In this document: piece by piece, positions 23,039-34,947 of the stretch
Numbering within the stretch: the stretch's first letter is position 1
How the letters are laid out: the number at the start of each line of letters is the position of its first letter
Assembly: GCA_003550325.1 (NCBI GenBank)
Contig: QKWP01001988.1
Span: 31,218 to 95,217 of the forward strand
Source: Gigaspora rosea
Taxonomy: Eukaryota > Glomeromycota > Glomeromycetes > Diversisporales > Gigasporaceae
Direction of reading: 5' to 3'
DNA length: 64,000 bases
Notes under the pieces: generated by a model
The model's input: only the letters and a program-made list of their open reading frames with translations
Databases searched by the model: none
Told to the model about the DNA's origin: nothing
Program-made: the position numbers and the translations under genes

Positions 23039-26000
23039 ATGAAAATGAATCTCTTGAAAAAATACCTCAATTTAAAAAAATACTTTAAGGCGAAAAAATA
23101 TGAAGATTTTAATAAGTCATTAGAGTTTGAACGAGGAAAGGCAAATTATGATACGGGTAAATTTCAAGAAGCGCTTGAAAATTTTGATAAATTATTAGAG
23201 CTCGAACCAAATCATGTAAATTCATTACAATTACGAGGAGAAGCATATTATTGTTTAGGTAAATTTGAAAAATCGATTGAAAATTTTGATAAATTATTAG
23301 AACTCGAATCGAATAATGTTGATGCATTATATATTCGAGCGATAAGTCATATTTCGATACAAAAATATAAAGAAGCACATGATGATCTTAGTAAATTGCT
23401 TGATCTTGAACCAAACAATATAAAAGCGTTACTCACTAGAGCAGATTGTAATAGACTTCCATTCAGACTCAAAGAAGCGCTTACAGATGTAAATAAATCA
23501 CTGGTAATTGAACAGAATAATTTAGAGGCAATATTTCTTCGGGGTGCAATATACTATGATATGGGAAAATATGATGATGCGCTTGCAGACTATAACAAAG
23601 TCTTAATAATTGAACCAAATAATGTACGCTCATTAAAGAGACGAGGAAAAGCCTATCTCATGATGGAAATGCCTGAAGAAGCACTTGTAGATTTTAATAA
23701 ATTAATTGAAATTGAACCGAATGATATATCTACATTAAATAATCGCGGAGAAGCTTATTGCATGCTAAAGGCGTATGATGAAGCACTTGAAGATTTAAAT
23801 AAATTTCTAGCAATAGAGCCGAATAATAAGAGTGCGTTAGGGAAACGTGGTGTAACATATTATGCAATGGGCAGGTATGAAGAAGCACTCATGGACTTAA
23901 ATGAAACATTGAACAAAAAAGGTATTTGGTATCTAGTAAATCACGAAGGTGCTGATAATCCAAATGAATCGCAAAGAATACAGAATATACAATCAGGAGA
24001 GGCATTGAACTTGAGGATTAGAGGAGCAACCTACTGCCAACTCTGTATATATGAAAAAGCACTCGAGGATTTGAAAAATTCATTGAAGATTGAACCAGAT
24101 AATACAGTACGTTTGCTTTAAGAAAACGCGGAGAAGTATATTATAAGATGAAAAAATATGAATATGCACTTACTGACCTAAATAATTCATTAAAAATTAA
24201 ATCAGACGATGTATCTGCATTAAAAATTCGGGAATTAATTTATCGTTTAATGGGTAGACATGAAGAAGCATTAGGAGATTTAAGTAAATTATCAGAAATT
24301 GAATCGAATAATGGACTTACATTGCTAAATGAAGAACCGTTTGTAAATTCAAATGATGACAATGAATCACTTACAAATTCAAATAGCGATAATGAGTCAT
24401 CTTTAAACTCGAGTACATTGTGTTTAGAATGTAATCAACCGTATATAAAGCATGCATGGTGTCAGTCTTGCAATGCTAAAAGATTTCAGCAAAATTTTTC
24501 AAACTGGACGAGTGGTGACCAACGTATTGACAAATTTATTCAATATTCTCAACTTAAAGCAAAAAAATATGAAGAGTCCTTAGAATGGATTCCATATGAC
24601 CAATTAGAAAAAATCACGTATATTGCAAATAAGGACTCCGGTACACTATATAAAGCCATTTGGACTATTGGACGCATCAAAGAATATAACCATCAAAAAA
24701 GTAATTGGTATCGAGAAAAAAAGTTTATTAATAATAGTTGGAATTATATTAGCAATAATAACGATGATACTATAAGTGAAATTTATGCCGATTTGTCTAG
24801 TGGCATCATTGTTTCATTGAAGCATCGTCATTCGTCAAATATAAATGATTTCCTGAATGAGGTACCGTATTTAATTAAATTTCTGGTTACAAATTAGCTA
24901 TTCATCAAAGATATTTATATTTTTTTTTTAATGTTTAATTCATAGGTGAAATACCATTTACTGTCGTATAAATCCACATCGGGTTGTTTATTACCACTAA
25001 TTGGAATCACTAAGGATCCAAAAACTTTAGAATACATAATCGTAATGCATTATTCTCAAGGTGGAAGTTTAAGAAGCAACTTGCAGAAAATTTGTATGTC
25101 ATCTTGGAAAGTCAAATTGCGGCATTTAGCCGTCATCATAGCTGGACTTAAAGGAATTCATGACTTAAATTTAATTCACGGAGATTTACATAGTGATAAC
25201 ATTTTTTTATCAAATTATGATACTTTTCAAATTGGTGACCTTGGGTTCACTAAATTGTCAAAAAATTATTCATCAAAAAATGAAGAGCTATATGGTGTAC
25301 TCCCATATGTAGCTCCTGAAGTACTAAAAGGCGATTCATATACTCAAGCAGCAGACATTTATAGTTTTGGAATGTTGATGTGGTCAGTTTCATCTGGCGT
25401 ACCACCATTTGATGATGTTCCACACGATAGTCGTCTTATTAATGAAATCTGTTCTGGTGCTAGACCAAAAGTAACAAATAAGTTGCCAGAAATCTATGTA
25501 CAATTAATGGAAAGTTGTTGGGATCCTTTTCCGTTTAATCGATCAACGGTGAAAGACGTATACCATATCCTTGGAAATTTGTTATTTTGTTGTGATAAAC
25601 AGTATTCTGAAATGACAGGTGATGTATACAGGGAGTCTATTGCAGTATGTAGAGCCTTAGACTTGAAACAGGAAAGAGCTTCAAATTATGAAATATCCGT
25701 ACATCATCCTGAAGCATATTATACTAGGAGACTTCTTAATTTTCCGGGTTTAAATGATCTTCTTTCGTCGATTGATGAATTTGCCAGAAGAAGAGATAAA
25801 AACTTTAATATTTGTGAAAATTGTAAAAGATATAATACTGGATTTGCTTTGTGTCATTCATGCGATCTTCATATCATGAAAACTAGCGGAAATAAGGAAA
25901 TTGATAATTTTATAAAAAAATTAAACATTCAATGTAGTTATTATAATAAAATAATTGAATGGATTCACTTTGATAGATTGGAAAATATTAAATTTATTGC

Positions 26001-27340
26001 AAAGGGAGCTTTAGCAAAGTTTATTCCGCAACATGGATTGATGGTAAAAGACTCTATGATGTAGGTGATCTAGATAATAACTACAAAGTTACGACAACGC
26101 GTGAAAAATCATGTACAATTGCACTTAAAAGTTTGGGTGAACTAAATTTTTTAGACGAGGTAAGATAAAATGATTTTACTAATTTCCTCCATCGTTTGAT
26201 TGGCTGGGATTATTCATGCCAATTTACATGATAAATGTAACTTTTCAAAAAAAAAAGTTTGAACTTCACGTAAAACCTGGTCTTGTATCCTGATTGGTCA
26301 ATATCAAACGATGGGGTAAATTAGTAAAACCGATAAAATTGCATATTTATGAATTATATATAACCAAATAATAATTTATTTATTTATTTTACGAATATAA
26401 GTTCAAAATCCATTATGAATGTCAAAAGATATATGATATAATGAAGCATGGTTTAGAAATTTATGGGATAACCTACCACGAGAATGAAAAAGTATATATG
26501 ATGGTTTTTGAATATGCTGATCATGGGAATCTTCAAAACTATCTATCGAAAAATTTCAAGAGTCTTGATTGGAAACAAAAGGTACAATTACTTTGGTTGA
26601 TAGCAAAAAATTTAGACGACATGCATATGATTGAATATATCCATGGAGATTTTCATAGTGGAAACATACTTATTACTAACACTATTGAAGTCTCTAATGC
26701 GAAAGTTATTCTCGAAAGTAAAAATGGTAGAAACTTTATGGTATATAATAATTTTGGAGAAAAGTCGGCAATACGTCCAGTAATTTGCGATTTAGGATTA
26801 TCCAGAATAGCCGACTCCTATAGGTATAATGAAAATGGCGAAATATATGGTTCATTGCCATTTGTTGCACCTGAAGTATTATCAGGCCACCAGCTTACAA
26901 AAGCATCAGATGTTTATGGCCTAGGAGTTATCATGTCACAGATATCAACTGGGAGGTTTCCATTTGAAAATGATCGCCATAATGATGAGACTATACTTGC
27001 AATCAAAATTACAATTAATGGATTGCGTCCAGAATTTGCTCAGGGAACGCCTAATTTTTACATAGACCTTGCAATGCAATGTATGAAAGCCAATCCAATG
27101 GACCGACCATCTGCTAAAGATGTCAGTGAAAAATTAGAACATTGGATGAATATTCTTAAGACAGAATCAAATCTATTAAAAGAAGACCAACTAAAAATAA
27201 GTAATGCATTTTTATCAGCAGATAATATTATTTCAAACATGTTGGAAACTTCACAACATCATCAACAAAATGATGTTATGTATCCAAGCAAATTAATTAA
27301 TACTTCAAAAATTTTAAAAGCTATAAATGTGGAAGCTTAA
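23039..27340 (+). CDS. TPR / zinc-knuckle / tandem protein kinase gene, two one-base lesions
   Basis: Exon 1 (23039-24861) encodes about 11 TPR units (for example FQEALENFDKLLELEPN), a Ser/Asn-rich linker and a CLEC-x9-CQSC zinc-knuckle. Exon 2 (24946-26159) continues kinase domain 1: the VAIK-like lysine (VSLK) is just before the intron, the catalytic loop is IHGDLHSDN, then GDLGF and VAPEVL. A second CENC-CHSC knuckle and the start of kinase 2 follow. Exon 3 (26402-27340) holds kinase 2, with IHGDFHSGN, CDLGLSR and VAPEVL, and ends NVEA-stop. Introns are GT-AG: 24862-24945 (84 bp, phase 0) and 26160-26401 (242 bp, of which 168 bp is a MITE plus its TSD). HGD in place of HRD and DLG in place of DFG recur in the large kinase families of these fungi. 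Lesions: an indel near 24108 within TPR 10, and one missing base near 26017 (glycine-loop region of kinase 2). It is either a young pseudogene or carries assembly errors. Confidence 0.8.
26172..26331. mobile_element. 160-bp MITE inside a kinase intron, TSD GATAAAAT
   Basis: A perfect 8-bp duplication GATAAAAT (26164-26171 and 26332-26339) flanks TIRs of about 28 bp. The left end is GATTTTACTAATTTCCTCCA; the reverse complement of the right end is GGTTTTACTAATTTACCCCA; both continue ATCGTTTGA. Removing the element and one TSD leaves an intron of 74 bp, close to the other introns here. The insertion is in the sense-neutral middle of the intron and leaves donor and acceptor intact. Confidence 0.9.
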
Positions 27341-27621
27341 TAACCGATGCTGATCTTAGTATTGTCCAAGATTTTTGATAAAATACCTAGTAGAGAAAAT
27401 AATTATTATACATACTATATATACTGTTTTTTATTTTTTTCTCAAAGTTTATTTCCAAAATTTTCTAGTTTCAAAATTATATTACTTATTCAATATCCTT
27501 CACTTTAATTTTTGCTTATCAACCTTGACCCAAAACATACTTATTTATGAAAAAGCGAATATTTATTATATTCGATATAATTATCGAATAATATTCATCT
27601 AAGTTCCAATACCATTCTTGG

Positions 27622-28749
27622 CAAAGATGGCACCGAAACTTTTTTTGGCGATTCCGAAAGTTTCGGGTTTCGGATTATAGCTTCCGAAACCTTATCCGAA
27701 ACTCGAAACCTCAACCGAAACCCGAAACCTCGACCGAAACCCGAAACCTCAACCAAACCCCGAAACTGCCAAATCATCAATAATTTATTTGTTTTTCTCT
27801 CCAAAGTTGGCGCCGAAACCCTTTTGTGCCAAATCCGAAAGTTTCATGCTTCGGATTATAACTTCCGAAACCTTATCCGAAACTAGAAACCTCCCGAACT
27901 TCATTCGAAACCCGAAACCTCACCTAAACACCAAAAACTACCCAAACTTCCATATACATTATTGCATTAATGTATTATATATCTCTTTCAAATGCACTGA
28001 TGTATGCTATGTATCTCTTCAATATACATTAATCGATTGATGTATGTTATATATCTCCTTAAATAATACAATAAAATTTGAATATCCAGCGCTATTTGCA
28101 TCCAACAATTTATTGCATGCATGCAGTCCTTTTTGTTGTTATGATTCACAAGTTAACATGAAAGGTATAATTCAGGAGTTTATATTCTGACAATCAAGGT
28201 TGCTTTTGCAAGCATCGGTTTTTTTTTACTTACTACGTAAAAACTGGATACAGTATCAAGTAATAATAAGTAATTAGTACGTCCATATCCACTAATGATA
28301 GAATTAATAAGTTACCGCAGAATTAAATATCAAAAGTCATCAAATACTTATCGATTCATCATTGGCAATTTTTTCTATCGCCCTAGAATTTTGAAATCAG
28401 TTGTAATAACGGTATTATTAAAAATAAAGTTGACCAGCTTTAAAAAAAACCCGAACAAACCGAGGCAGTGAAAAAAAACAATATTAAAAAAATGATCTAT
28501 ATAATGTTATAATTATTCAAAAATAATTTTACATTTTGGGTTCATTAAAAATAAATCAACTTTATAATAAATTTTAAAGGCTTCAATATTAAATTTTCGA
28601 GTTTCGGATTTTATGTTTGGGTTTCGGATTATAGTTTCGGGGTTTCGGGTTTCGGAGTTTCGATTTTATTAAAAAAATCCGAAATTAGTTTCGGATTAGA
28701 ACCCTTCCGAAACTAGTTTCGGGTAGGTTTCGTTTCGACGCCATGTTTG
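27622..28749. mobile_element. 1.1-kb hAT-like element with CCGAAAC repeats, TSD ATTCTTGG
   Basis: A perfect 8-bp TSD ATTCTTGG lies at 27614-27621 and 28750-28757. The ends are CAAAGATGGCACCGAAAC and, on the other strand, CAAACATGGCGTCGAAAC. Both subterminal regions are filled with CCGAAAC/GTTTCGG words, more than ten on the left (27637-27925) and about ten on the right (28595-28735). The left array is itself a tandem duplication with a second terminus-like block at 27808. A third repeat, TGATGTATGTTATATATCTC-like, occurs three times at 27960-28062. No transposase frame was seen, so this is non-autonomous. Confidence 0.9.
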
Positions 28750-28941
28750 ATTCTTGGTATCGTCGCGCTCAGTTTATGTATTATTGTACACCTCTTCTGT
28801 CAGCTTTCTAGTGTTGCTAGTCGAAATACGCTATTTTATCAAGTATTTAAACATTTTGATGTTTGGCTACTGTATCTTTCGACATCGCATTATTTTTTGT
28901 CGGAATGTCAAGAAATCCAGCGTAACCACCAATTAAAGAAC

Positions 28942-29216
28942 GATCAGTTAGGCCGTTTGAAGTTAATTTTTTGGTTAACATCACCCCCCAGCTGAAGTCT
29001 CCCCCACCTCCCCTCCGAAAACGAACAGCCAATCAAAACGCTGGATGACTCTCTCCAGTCACCTGATTCATATCAACCAATGAAATTGGCCCATCTTTGT
29101 TCATTTTTATATGTTCGTTTCATATGTTCGTTTTATTTTATCCCCCTCCCCCCTCCCGAGAGTCCTGGAAAAGTGATGTTAACCAAAGAATCAACTTCGA
29201 ACGGCCTTACCTGATC
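28942..29216. mobile_element. 275-bp TIR element (CAGTTAGGCCGTT ends)
   Basis: The left arm is GATCAGTTAGGCCGTTTGAA then GTTAATTTTTTGGTTAACAT; the reverse complement of the right arm is GATCAGGTAAGGCCGTTCGA then AGTTGATTCTTTGGTTAACA. The inverted repeat is about 45 bp. The interior has C-rich and G-rich runs (CCCCCCAG, CCCCCTCCCCCCTCCC). There is no coding capacity and no certain TSD. Confidence 0.8.
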
Positions 29217-30160
29217 AATGACCCTCTGATATCAATTAATTTGACGCAACCTATCGTTATGCAAATGTAAAATTTTATTTTCTTCTTATTCATTTGTATC
29301 TATTATTATTCATATTTAAATAAAGAAGTTGATTATTTGGACATATTGGTACTTACTAACTTTGGATAACTTCTTTATAATGAACCCTGTATATAACGGC
29401 CTATAAAATTTTACTGCGCTTTTCAAATTACAGTGAATTTTGTGCTTTACACCACGGGGAATCGGGAAATTTAAATAATATTAAAATGCAAATTTATGAT
29501 TGGCTAAAAAAAGATATTAGTCTATTAATAATCAATTTTACCCTATTGAAGTTTAATATTGTGTTTTTGACCTTTGAACTAAGGTATCTCAATAAATGCT
29601 TGGTTAATTTAAATGTTTATGCCATTTTCAAATCCTATTATTCTGTAGAATATGAAAATAGGTTTGAACATTGAGAATAAGCAGACCATTAGCGAGATTT
29701 CTTCGATCAAAATTGATTAGTTAAAAAGAACACCAAAACTTTGATTTATTAGTTAACTAACGGAAGAACTAATATATAATGGATATTATACTTGATAATT
29801 AGAATTCAATAGGGAATCTTTGGAAATATTATTATTTTTGTAAAAAGCAAGGAATGTTTTATGGTATTCGCAGTAGATTTAGAAAGCGTGATCTGATTAA
29901 ACATAGTAATACGATTTTATGTTATTTGCACAATTTATATCAAGCTTTATTATAACTTAGTTGTTTCAACTCTGTTCGCGCTTACTGATTCAGTCTTTAC
30001 AATATACATAATTATTTATTATCGTGCAAACTCATATGGTCATGAAAAAATTTCTTATTGTTATTTTTTCTGTCATTACGTAATCACAACAATCCCAAAT
30101 TAAAACTCAGTTAGCCAATCACAACTTTTAAATCATGATCATAATTGCACGATAACATCG
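29217..30160. other. Gene-free AT-rich stretch
   Basis: The 62-codon frame at 29486-29674 has hydrophobic low-complexity composition and no recognised domain. Nothing else could be supported. Confidence 0.45.
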
Positions 30161-30167
30161 ATATGCG

Positions 30168-30260
30168 ATGATAAATATCACAAAATTTGTTCTGTCGAAC
30201 AAATGATTGGTCAATCATTTGCTCCGACAAAACAAATTTCATGATATTAATCGTTGCATG
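30168..30260. repeat. Hairpin, about 90 bp
   Basis: ATATCACAAAATTTGTTCTG and TCGAACAAATGATTGG pair with TCAATCATTTG, CGACAAAACAAATTT and CATGATAT. The spacer is only a few bases. A small foldback element is the simplest reading. Confidence 0.65.
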
Positions 30261-30591
30261 ACCAATATCTTATAATTATCGTATAGCCATATTATTGATG
30301 ACTATACTAAGAATTCTCATATTTGTATGGTTTACGTCATCATTGATTGTCATCTTTTTGTCTCTGGTCTTTTTAAACAATCTATAAGAAATTTTAATCG
30401 AAATAAATACATATCAGAAATACATGCACGTAGTTTAATTTGATGAAGTAACTACAAATAATGATATAGAAGTATAATCATCAATAAATATATATCATAG
30501 GCCGGTTTTTATTAGTAATAATAATTGCACGACGTTAATAATATAATATTTTTTACTGTAAAAATTTTTTACCGTGTACACTTAGCTTAGT

Positions 30592-30663
30592 TTAGACATT
30601 TCGATACTATTTAGAATTTCGACATTATTTTAGAATTTCGCCACTAATTTAGAATTTTGACAT
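30592..30663. repeat. Tandem repeat TTAGAATTTCGACACTAT, about four units
   Basis: Units of 19-21 bp (TTTAGACATTTCGATACTAT, TTAGAATTTCGACATTATT, TTAGAATTTCGCCACTAAT, TTAGAATTTTGACATGCTA) run head to tail. The block is framed by TTAGC/GCTAAGTGTCGA words. Confidence 0.8.
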
Positions 30664-30990
30664 GCTAAGTGTCGAATGTTGAAATATTTCTAATAGTTTA
30701 AAACAATTTTCCAACTAGCACGCATTTTTCTTGGTATCTTTGCATGATATTTCCTGGTATACCAGAAAACTTTAGATATGTAAAATTATATTTTCTTTGT
30801 TTCGTTGTACTTAGAAACCAAATGCCAAATACGTTGTCCATTAAGTTGCATGTTTTAGCACATTCCCATTCGTTAATCGTCACTTTTCTTCACTACATTC
30901 CTCACTACACTTTTAATAAAATTTGTAAGAAAAATTTTTTTCATAAGAGCCTAAATTTTGAGATTTATATCATTTTGCAGAAATAGGTAT

Positions 30991-31604
30991 TGTCACGGGC
31001 ATTAGATGGATCTACGAAATCGGGCACAGTAAACTCGTGATAATAAAAGTAAACGCCACTATAATTGAGGCTAAATGTTTACATTCACGGGTAAGGCTTG
31101 TCGGCCGAATAAGATAAACAAACAAACGCGAAACTCAAACAGCTCAAACATCCGAAGAACAAGTACGCGTAAGAAGACAAGAAAGAAGACCGAGAATCAA
31201 GATATAATTACAAGTGGCTACAATACAAAATATTACAAAGAACGAAGCAAAGCCTTCTTTTTATTTAATTATAATGTAATTATCACTGTAAGCCCCTTAC
31301 CTTAGAATTAGTTTTCTTCAACTCTTTAACGATGATGTTATCTGTAAATTATCCCTAAGCCTCTTAAATTCGTTAAATTAGTAAAAACTATAAAAGCACT
31401 GTAATTTCTCCCTTTGTAAAAAGCATCCTACGGGATTCCTATAATAAAAATGTCTTAAATAAATTTTCTTAACAATTCGAATTAATAAAATTAATTAAAA
31501 TTAATACCAAATCACCAACGTCACGCCTCTGGCGAATGCCTTATATATCATAAATCCATATAATTTGTGCATAAATTAATAAATCTACAATTTACCCCGT
31601 AACA
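30991..31604 (+). mobile_element. Solo LTR, 614 bp, TSD GTAT
   Basis: It starts TGTCACGGGCATTAG and ends ACCCCGTAACA, with the usual TG...CA ends and inverted termini (TGTCACGGG/CCCGTAACA). GTAT flanks both sides (30987-30990 and 31605-31608). An internal TATAAAA (about 31391) and AATAAAAATG (about 31443) fit an LTR promoter and polyadenylation signal. There is no second LTR or internal domain beside it, so it is a recombination product. Confidence 0.75.
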
Positions 31605-31789
31605 GTATATACAAAAAATAATAACCCCCAAAATATGGGTATTTCTTTATGCTATTTTAATATATGCAGTAATATTAACACTAAATTCACTATATATGAG
31701 TAAATTATTGCCAGAAAATACATGAATAGGTTTAAAAATATATTAAATATATTTCTATTTATAATAAAGGTCTAAAGTTACATTAGATG

Positions 31790-32100
31790 ACACCTTTGCT
31801 ACCAGGTATCGGAATATAACCTTTTCACGATTGCTACCCAGGTGTCGGAATATAATCCATCTCACGATTGCTACCAGCTGTCGGAATATAATTCATTTCA
31901 CGATAATCCATTTCACGATTGTCAGAATATAATCCTCCACTTTTTTTTATTTTTCTTAAAGAACAAAAACCCAACAAAACATACAGGAACGATTACACTC
32001 GCGGTAACACCAATGATGATAGGTAAATTAGTATTATTATTATTCGAGGATTGGGATGATGGATTCGAAAAACCATTAAAACCGTTATATGTCGGTATAC
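31790..32100 (-). pseudogene. C-terminal relic of a second Kelch-type membrane protein
   Basis: On the minus strand, IPTYNGFNGFSNPSSQSSNN leads into LPIIIGVTASVIVPVCFVGF LFF and KKNKKK. This is a Ser/Asn linker, one transmembrane helix and a basic stop-transfer, as in the intact neighbour (32748-34396). After a frameshift the tail reads MNYIPTAGSN, REMDYIPTPG and GYIPIPGSKG: three to four tandem copies of a unit ending YIPTPGS, encoded by a 38-bp repeat at 31795-31940. The intact gene has one such tail unit (KFIPTPGTTDRI). The upstream Kelch part is absent; the break coincides with the TIR element that starts at 32103. Confidence 0.7.
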
Positions 32101-32102
32101 AG

Positions 32103-32584
32103 TAGTTATACGGGTCGATGAAAAAATCGTGGGCCGGGGTCGATCCTTAAAAAGCTCGGGCCGGTCGACCGGGCCGACCTTTTGCTAGTGTAATTTTTTT
32201 CTGATCAAAATCAGTCAACATATCTACATTAAACGTGCAAAAGGGCATCAGTTAGTTTCTTGTTGAACTCTTGTGATATTAAACGATTTAATTTTTATTC
32301 TTTTTGTCCTTGAGAAACTTTCGGCACGTTAGTATTTTATGTTGATTGATTGCCTATGCCACCGAACATTTCTGACCCTTATATTATTATATTTTCTATT
32401 TGTAAATTTATCACCTAATAAGCCAACTTCTTTTACATTATTATTAATGACTAGTCGAATTTTATTCAATTTCTAGCCTGAAAATGTGCTTAGAAGAAAA
32501 ATGATTCTAACACTTCTCTTATCAAACGGCCAGACCCACAAAGGTGCAGGCTGAGGGTCGACCCGCCATCGACCCGTATCACTA
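32103..32584. mobile_element. 482-bp TIR element rich in GGTCGACC
   Basis: The left end is TAGTTATACGGGTCGATG; the reverse complement of the right end is TAGTGATACGGGTCGATGGC. The subterminal GGTCGACC/GGCCGG words are GC-rich against an AT-rich interior. TAGNG ends suggest hAT, but flanking 8-mers do not match, so the TSD has been lost. It abuts the truncated Kelch relic. Confidence 0.7.
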
Positions 32585-32747
32585 ATTAGGATACGTAAAT
32601 TATGGGCATCATTTATTTATACAATTGCGTATTTTAACCTTTATTTCATTTCATTATATTAAATTAAAATGGTAGCGTAAATATTAATTATAAAAAAGCT
32701 TTACTGCATATCCTCACACGTGCAACTGTTAATTTAAATAGTAATTA

Positions 32748-34396
32748 TTAAATTCGATCAGTAGTGCCAGGTGTTGGAATAAATTTCGGATATTGATTCT
32801 GTTTTTTATATAATAAAAATCCAACAACAGAAAACCCACCTAATAAAACTATACCAACAGCAACACCAATTCCAATAATCAAATAATTATTTAAATTATT
32901 ATCTGGAGAAGGTGTTTGGTTTGTTGTTGATTTATTTGGAGGAAGTGTTTGGTTTGGGTTAAATGATGTGACCAAGATGTAACTTTTGACATCAAGAATA
33001 TAAAGATTATTACTGAGAGAAGCATAAGACATCGAAGATTTAGATGGAATTTGACCTAAAATACGAAATTTAGATAAATTACAATTTTTTTAAAAACAGA
33101 CAAAAACATAATAACATTGTGCAATAGTTACCAAAAGCAATAATCATATAATCTCCGTATAATGTAGCAGAATGATCACAAAGTTGTGGAGAATTTATTT
33201 GAGATAAATTCGGAATAGACCACATCCAAGAACTTGTATCTAATTTAGCGATATATGGAGTTGCTGGTTTGGTTGTATCATTCCATATCGAACCTCCATA
33301 TATAATAATTTCACCGTTTTGTGCTAAACAAAAAAAAAAAAATTATTTAAAATAAATATTGATTTTATGCTTAACATTAATACATATATAATGTATACAA
33401 TATAACATACTCAAAACAGCTGAATGAGAAACACGAGTACCAATATTATCACCACCAGCCACCTGAATAAATTGGATTTATAAAATTAATAAAAATTAGA
33501 CATAATAATGTCAAGGTAAATACATACTTTAGTAGACCAATTATAATTTTTTGTATTAAAAGTTTGAATCTATATTTGGTTTAAACGAAATGTATTAAAA
33601 TTTTTACAGAAAAAGATTAAGTAACGAAGTATAAAATAGCATATAAAATATATACCTCATACATACTAACAGGTTCGAATGGACTAACTGATCTAGTTAG
33701 AGTATCTTTATATCCACCAATATATACGATAATGCCAGTTGGTAATAATGTAGCAGTATAAGATACAAAAGTAGGAGGTGCATTCGTATATATGGCTAGT
33801 GTTGACCAAGTCATAGAAGTAGTATCTAATATGTTCATATCATTATAATCAACATATGATGCATTAAAACCAGTATAGTTAGTTCCACCAAAAGTATAAA
33901 TTTTCCCATAATTATCAATAACTGGTTGAATTTGATTGCGCATTTTGAAGCTAGAATTAAAACCAATAATATTCGGAGTTGTCCATAATGAAATATTAGA
34001 ATTAAATACATATACTGGTGAGGAACCTAAATTAATATTTGCTGTATTTGGAATATACATCCTTCCACCAACAAGAAAAACAGAATTATCAATAGGGCTA
34101 ACACATGAAGCTCCAAGGTTATATCCTATTGGCATTCCAACATCTTTCCTCCATGGTGGTGTTGCAGTATTAAATGAACTCGATAAATCAAGATACCAAA
34201 CTTCATTAGTTACATTAGAAGCACTATCATTATGAGAATCTGTAGTTGAAAGATCTCCACTAAAAAAATAAAGTCTATTACCAATTAACGAACTAGTCTG
34301 TTGGCTTCGTGGATTTGGAATATTTTGACAATTTACAAAGGAAAATAATAAAATTATAATCAACAAAAAAGATTGAATATTCTGAAAAAAATTCAT
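32748..34396 (-). CDS. Kelch-repeat / galactose-oxidase-like membrane protein, five exons
   Basis: Start ATG at 34394-34396 (MNFFQNIQSFLLIIILLFSF), a signal peptide ending near VNCQ. Exons are 33656-34396, 33528-33569, 33411-33462, 33132-33323 and 32748-33055; all introns are GT-AG and 65-87 bp. The joined frame is 444 codons with no stop and correct phases at each junction. The lumenal/extracellular part has Kelch-type blades: NRLYFFSG, NSVFLVGGR, GKIYTFGGT, GIIVYIGGY, GEIIIYGGS and DYMIIAFG. The tail has a Thr/Asn/Pro linker, a single membrane helix (YLIIGIGVAVGIVLLGGFSV) and a short cytosolic tail KKQNQYPKFIPTPGTTDRI. Proteins of this plan are common in these fungi. The role is unknown; surface adhesion or recognition is a guess. 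The start at 34396 is preferred over an upstream in-frame ATG because it places the signal peptide at the N-terminus. Confidence 0.88.
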
Positions 34397-34438
34397 GGTA
34401 AAAAATATTTTATATAACAACATATATATATATATCAA

Positions 34439-34945
34439 TTTCCTTTTGATGATATATATAATCTTATTATCATCAATCTATTAGCAAAGATTACAATTCT
34501 AAAATATAAATATGAACAGTATATTGATAATGATCGGAATCAAATTTTTATCTTAAATCAAAAGTTGAATCGATTATACAAATAGTGTTCACTATTGAAT
34601 TTACAGTATTATCGAAAATTTTCTGTTACACATACCACTGTGACAAAGTATACTGTAATGTAATGCAAATAATTGTAACTCGTAGTAAGTAAAATTGCAT
34701 TTATTTGGGTTTAATACGACTCATGCTTGTTACAATAAAATTAGGAAATCACTAAAACTTACTGGTACGTAGAGTGAATGTTATTATGCATCATAATAAT
34801 AGGTTTAAATTTTTTTTTTTTATTATATAATTTGCCATAATAGTGTGAATTCATATACATATCTGAACTAGATTGTACAGTATTTGAAGGGATATTTCAT
34901 TTGAAGGGAGTTGCATTTTAGAGGGTGCGATTAGAGTGCCATTTT
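34439..34945. other. Upstream region of the Kelch gene, no other gene
   Basis: AT-rich sequence. The word GTTGCATTTTAGAGGG at about 34909 resembles the right end of the MITE at 50586-50736 (GTTGCATTTAGAAGGG), so a fragment of that family may end here. Confidence 0.4.
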
Positions 34946-34947
34946 AC

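Noticed and set aside
33936..34235. 99-codon plus-strand frame
   Set aside because: Antisense shadow of exon 1 of the Kelch gene, which has consistent splicing and a signal peptide.
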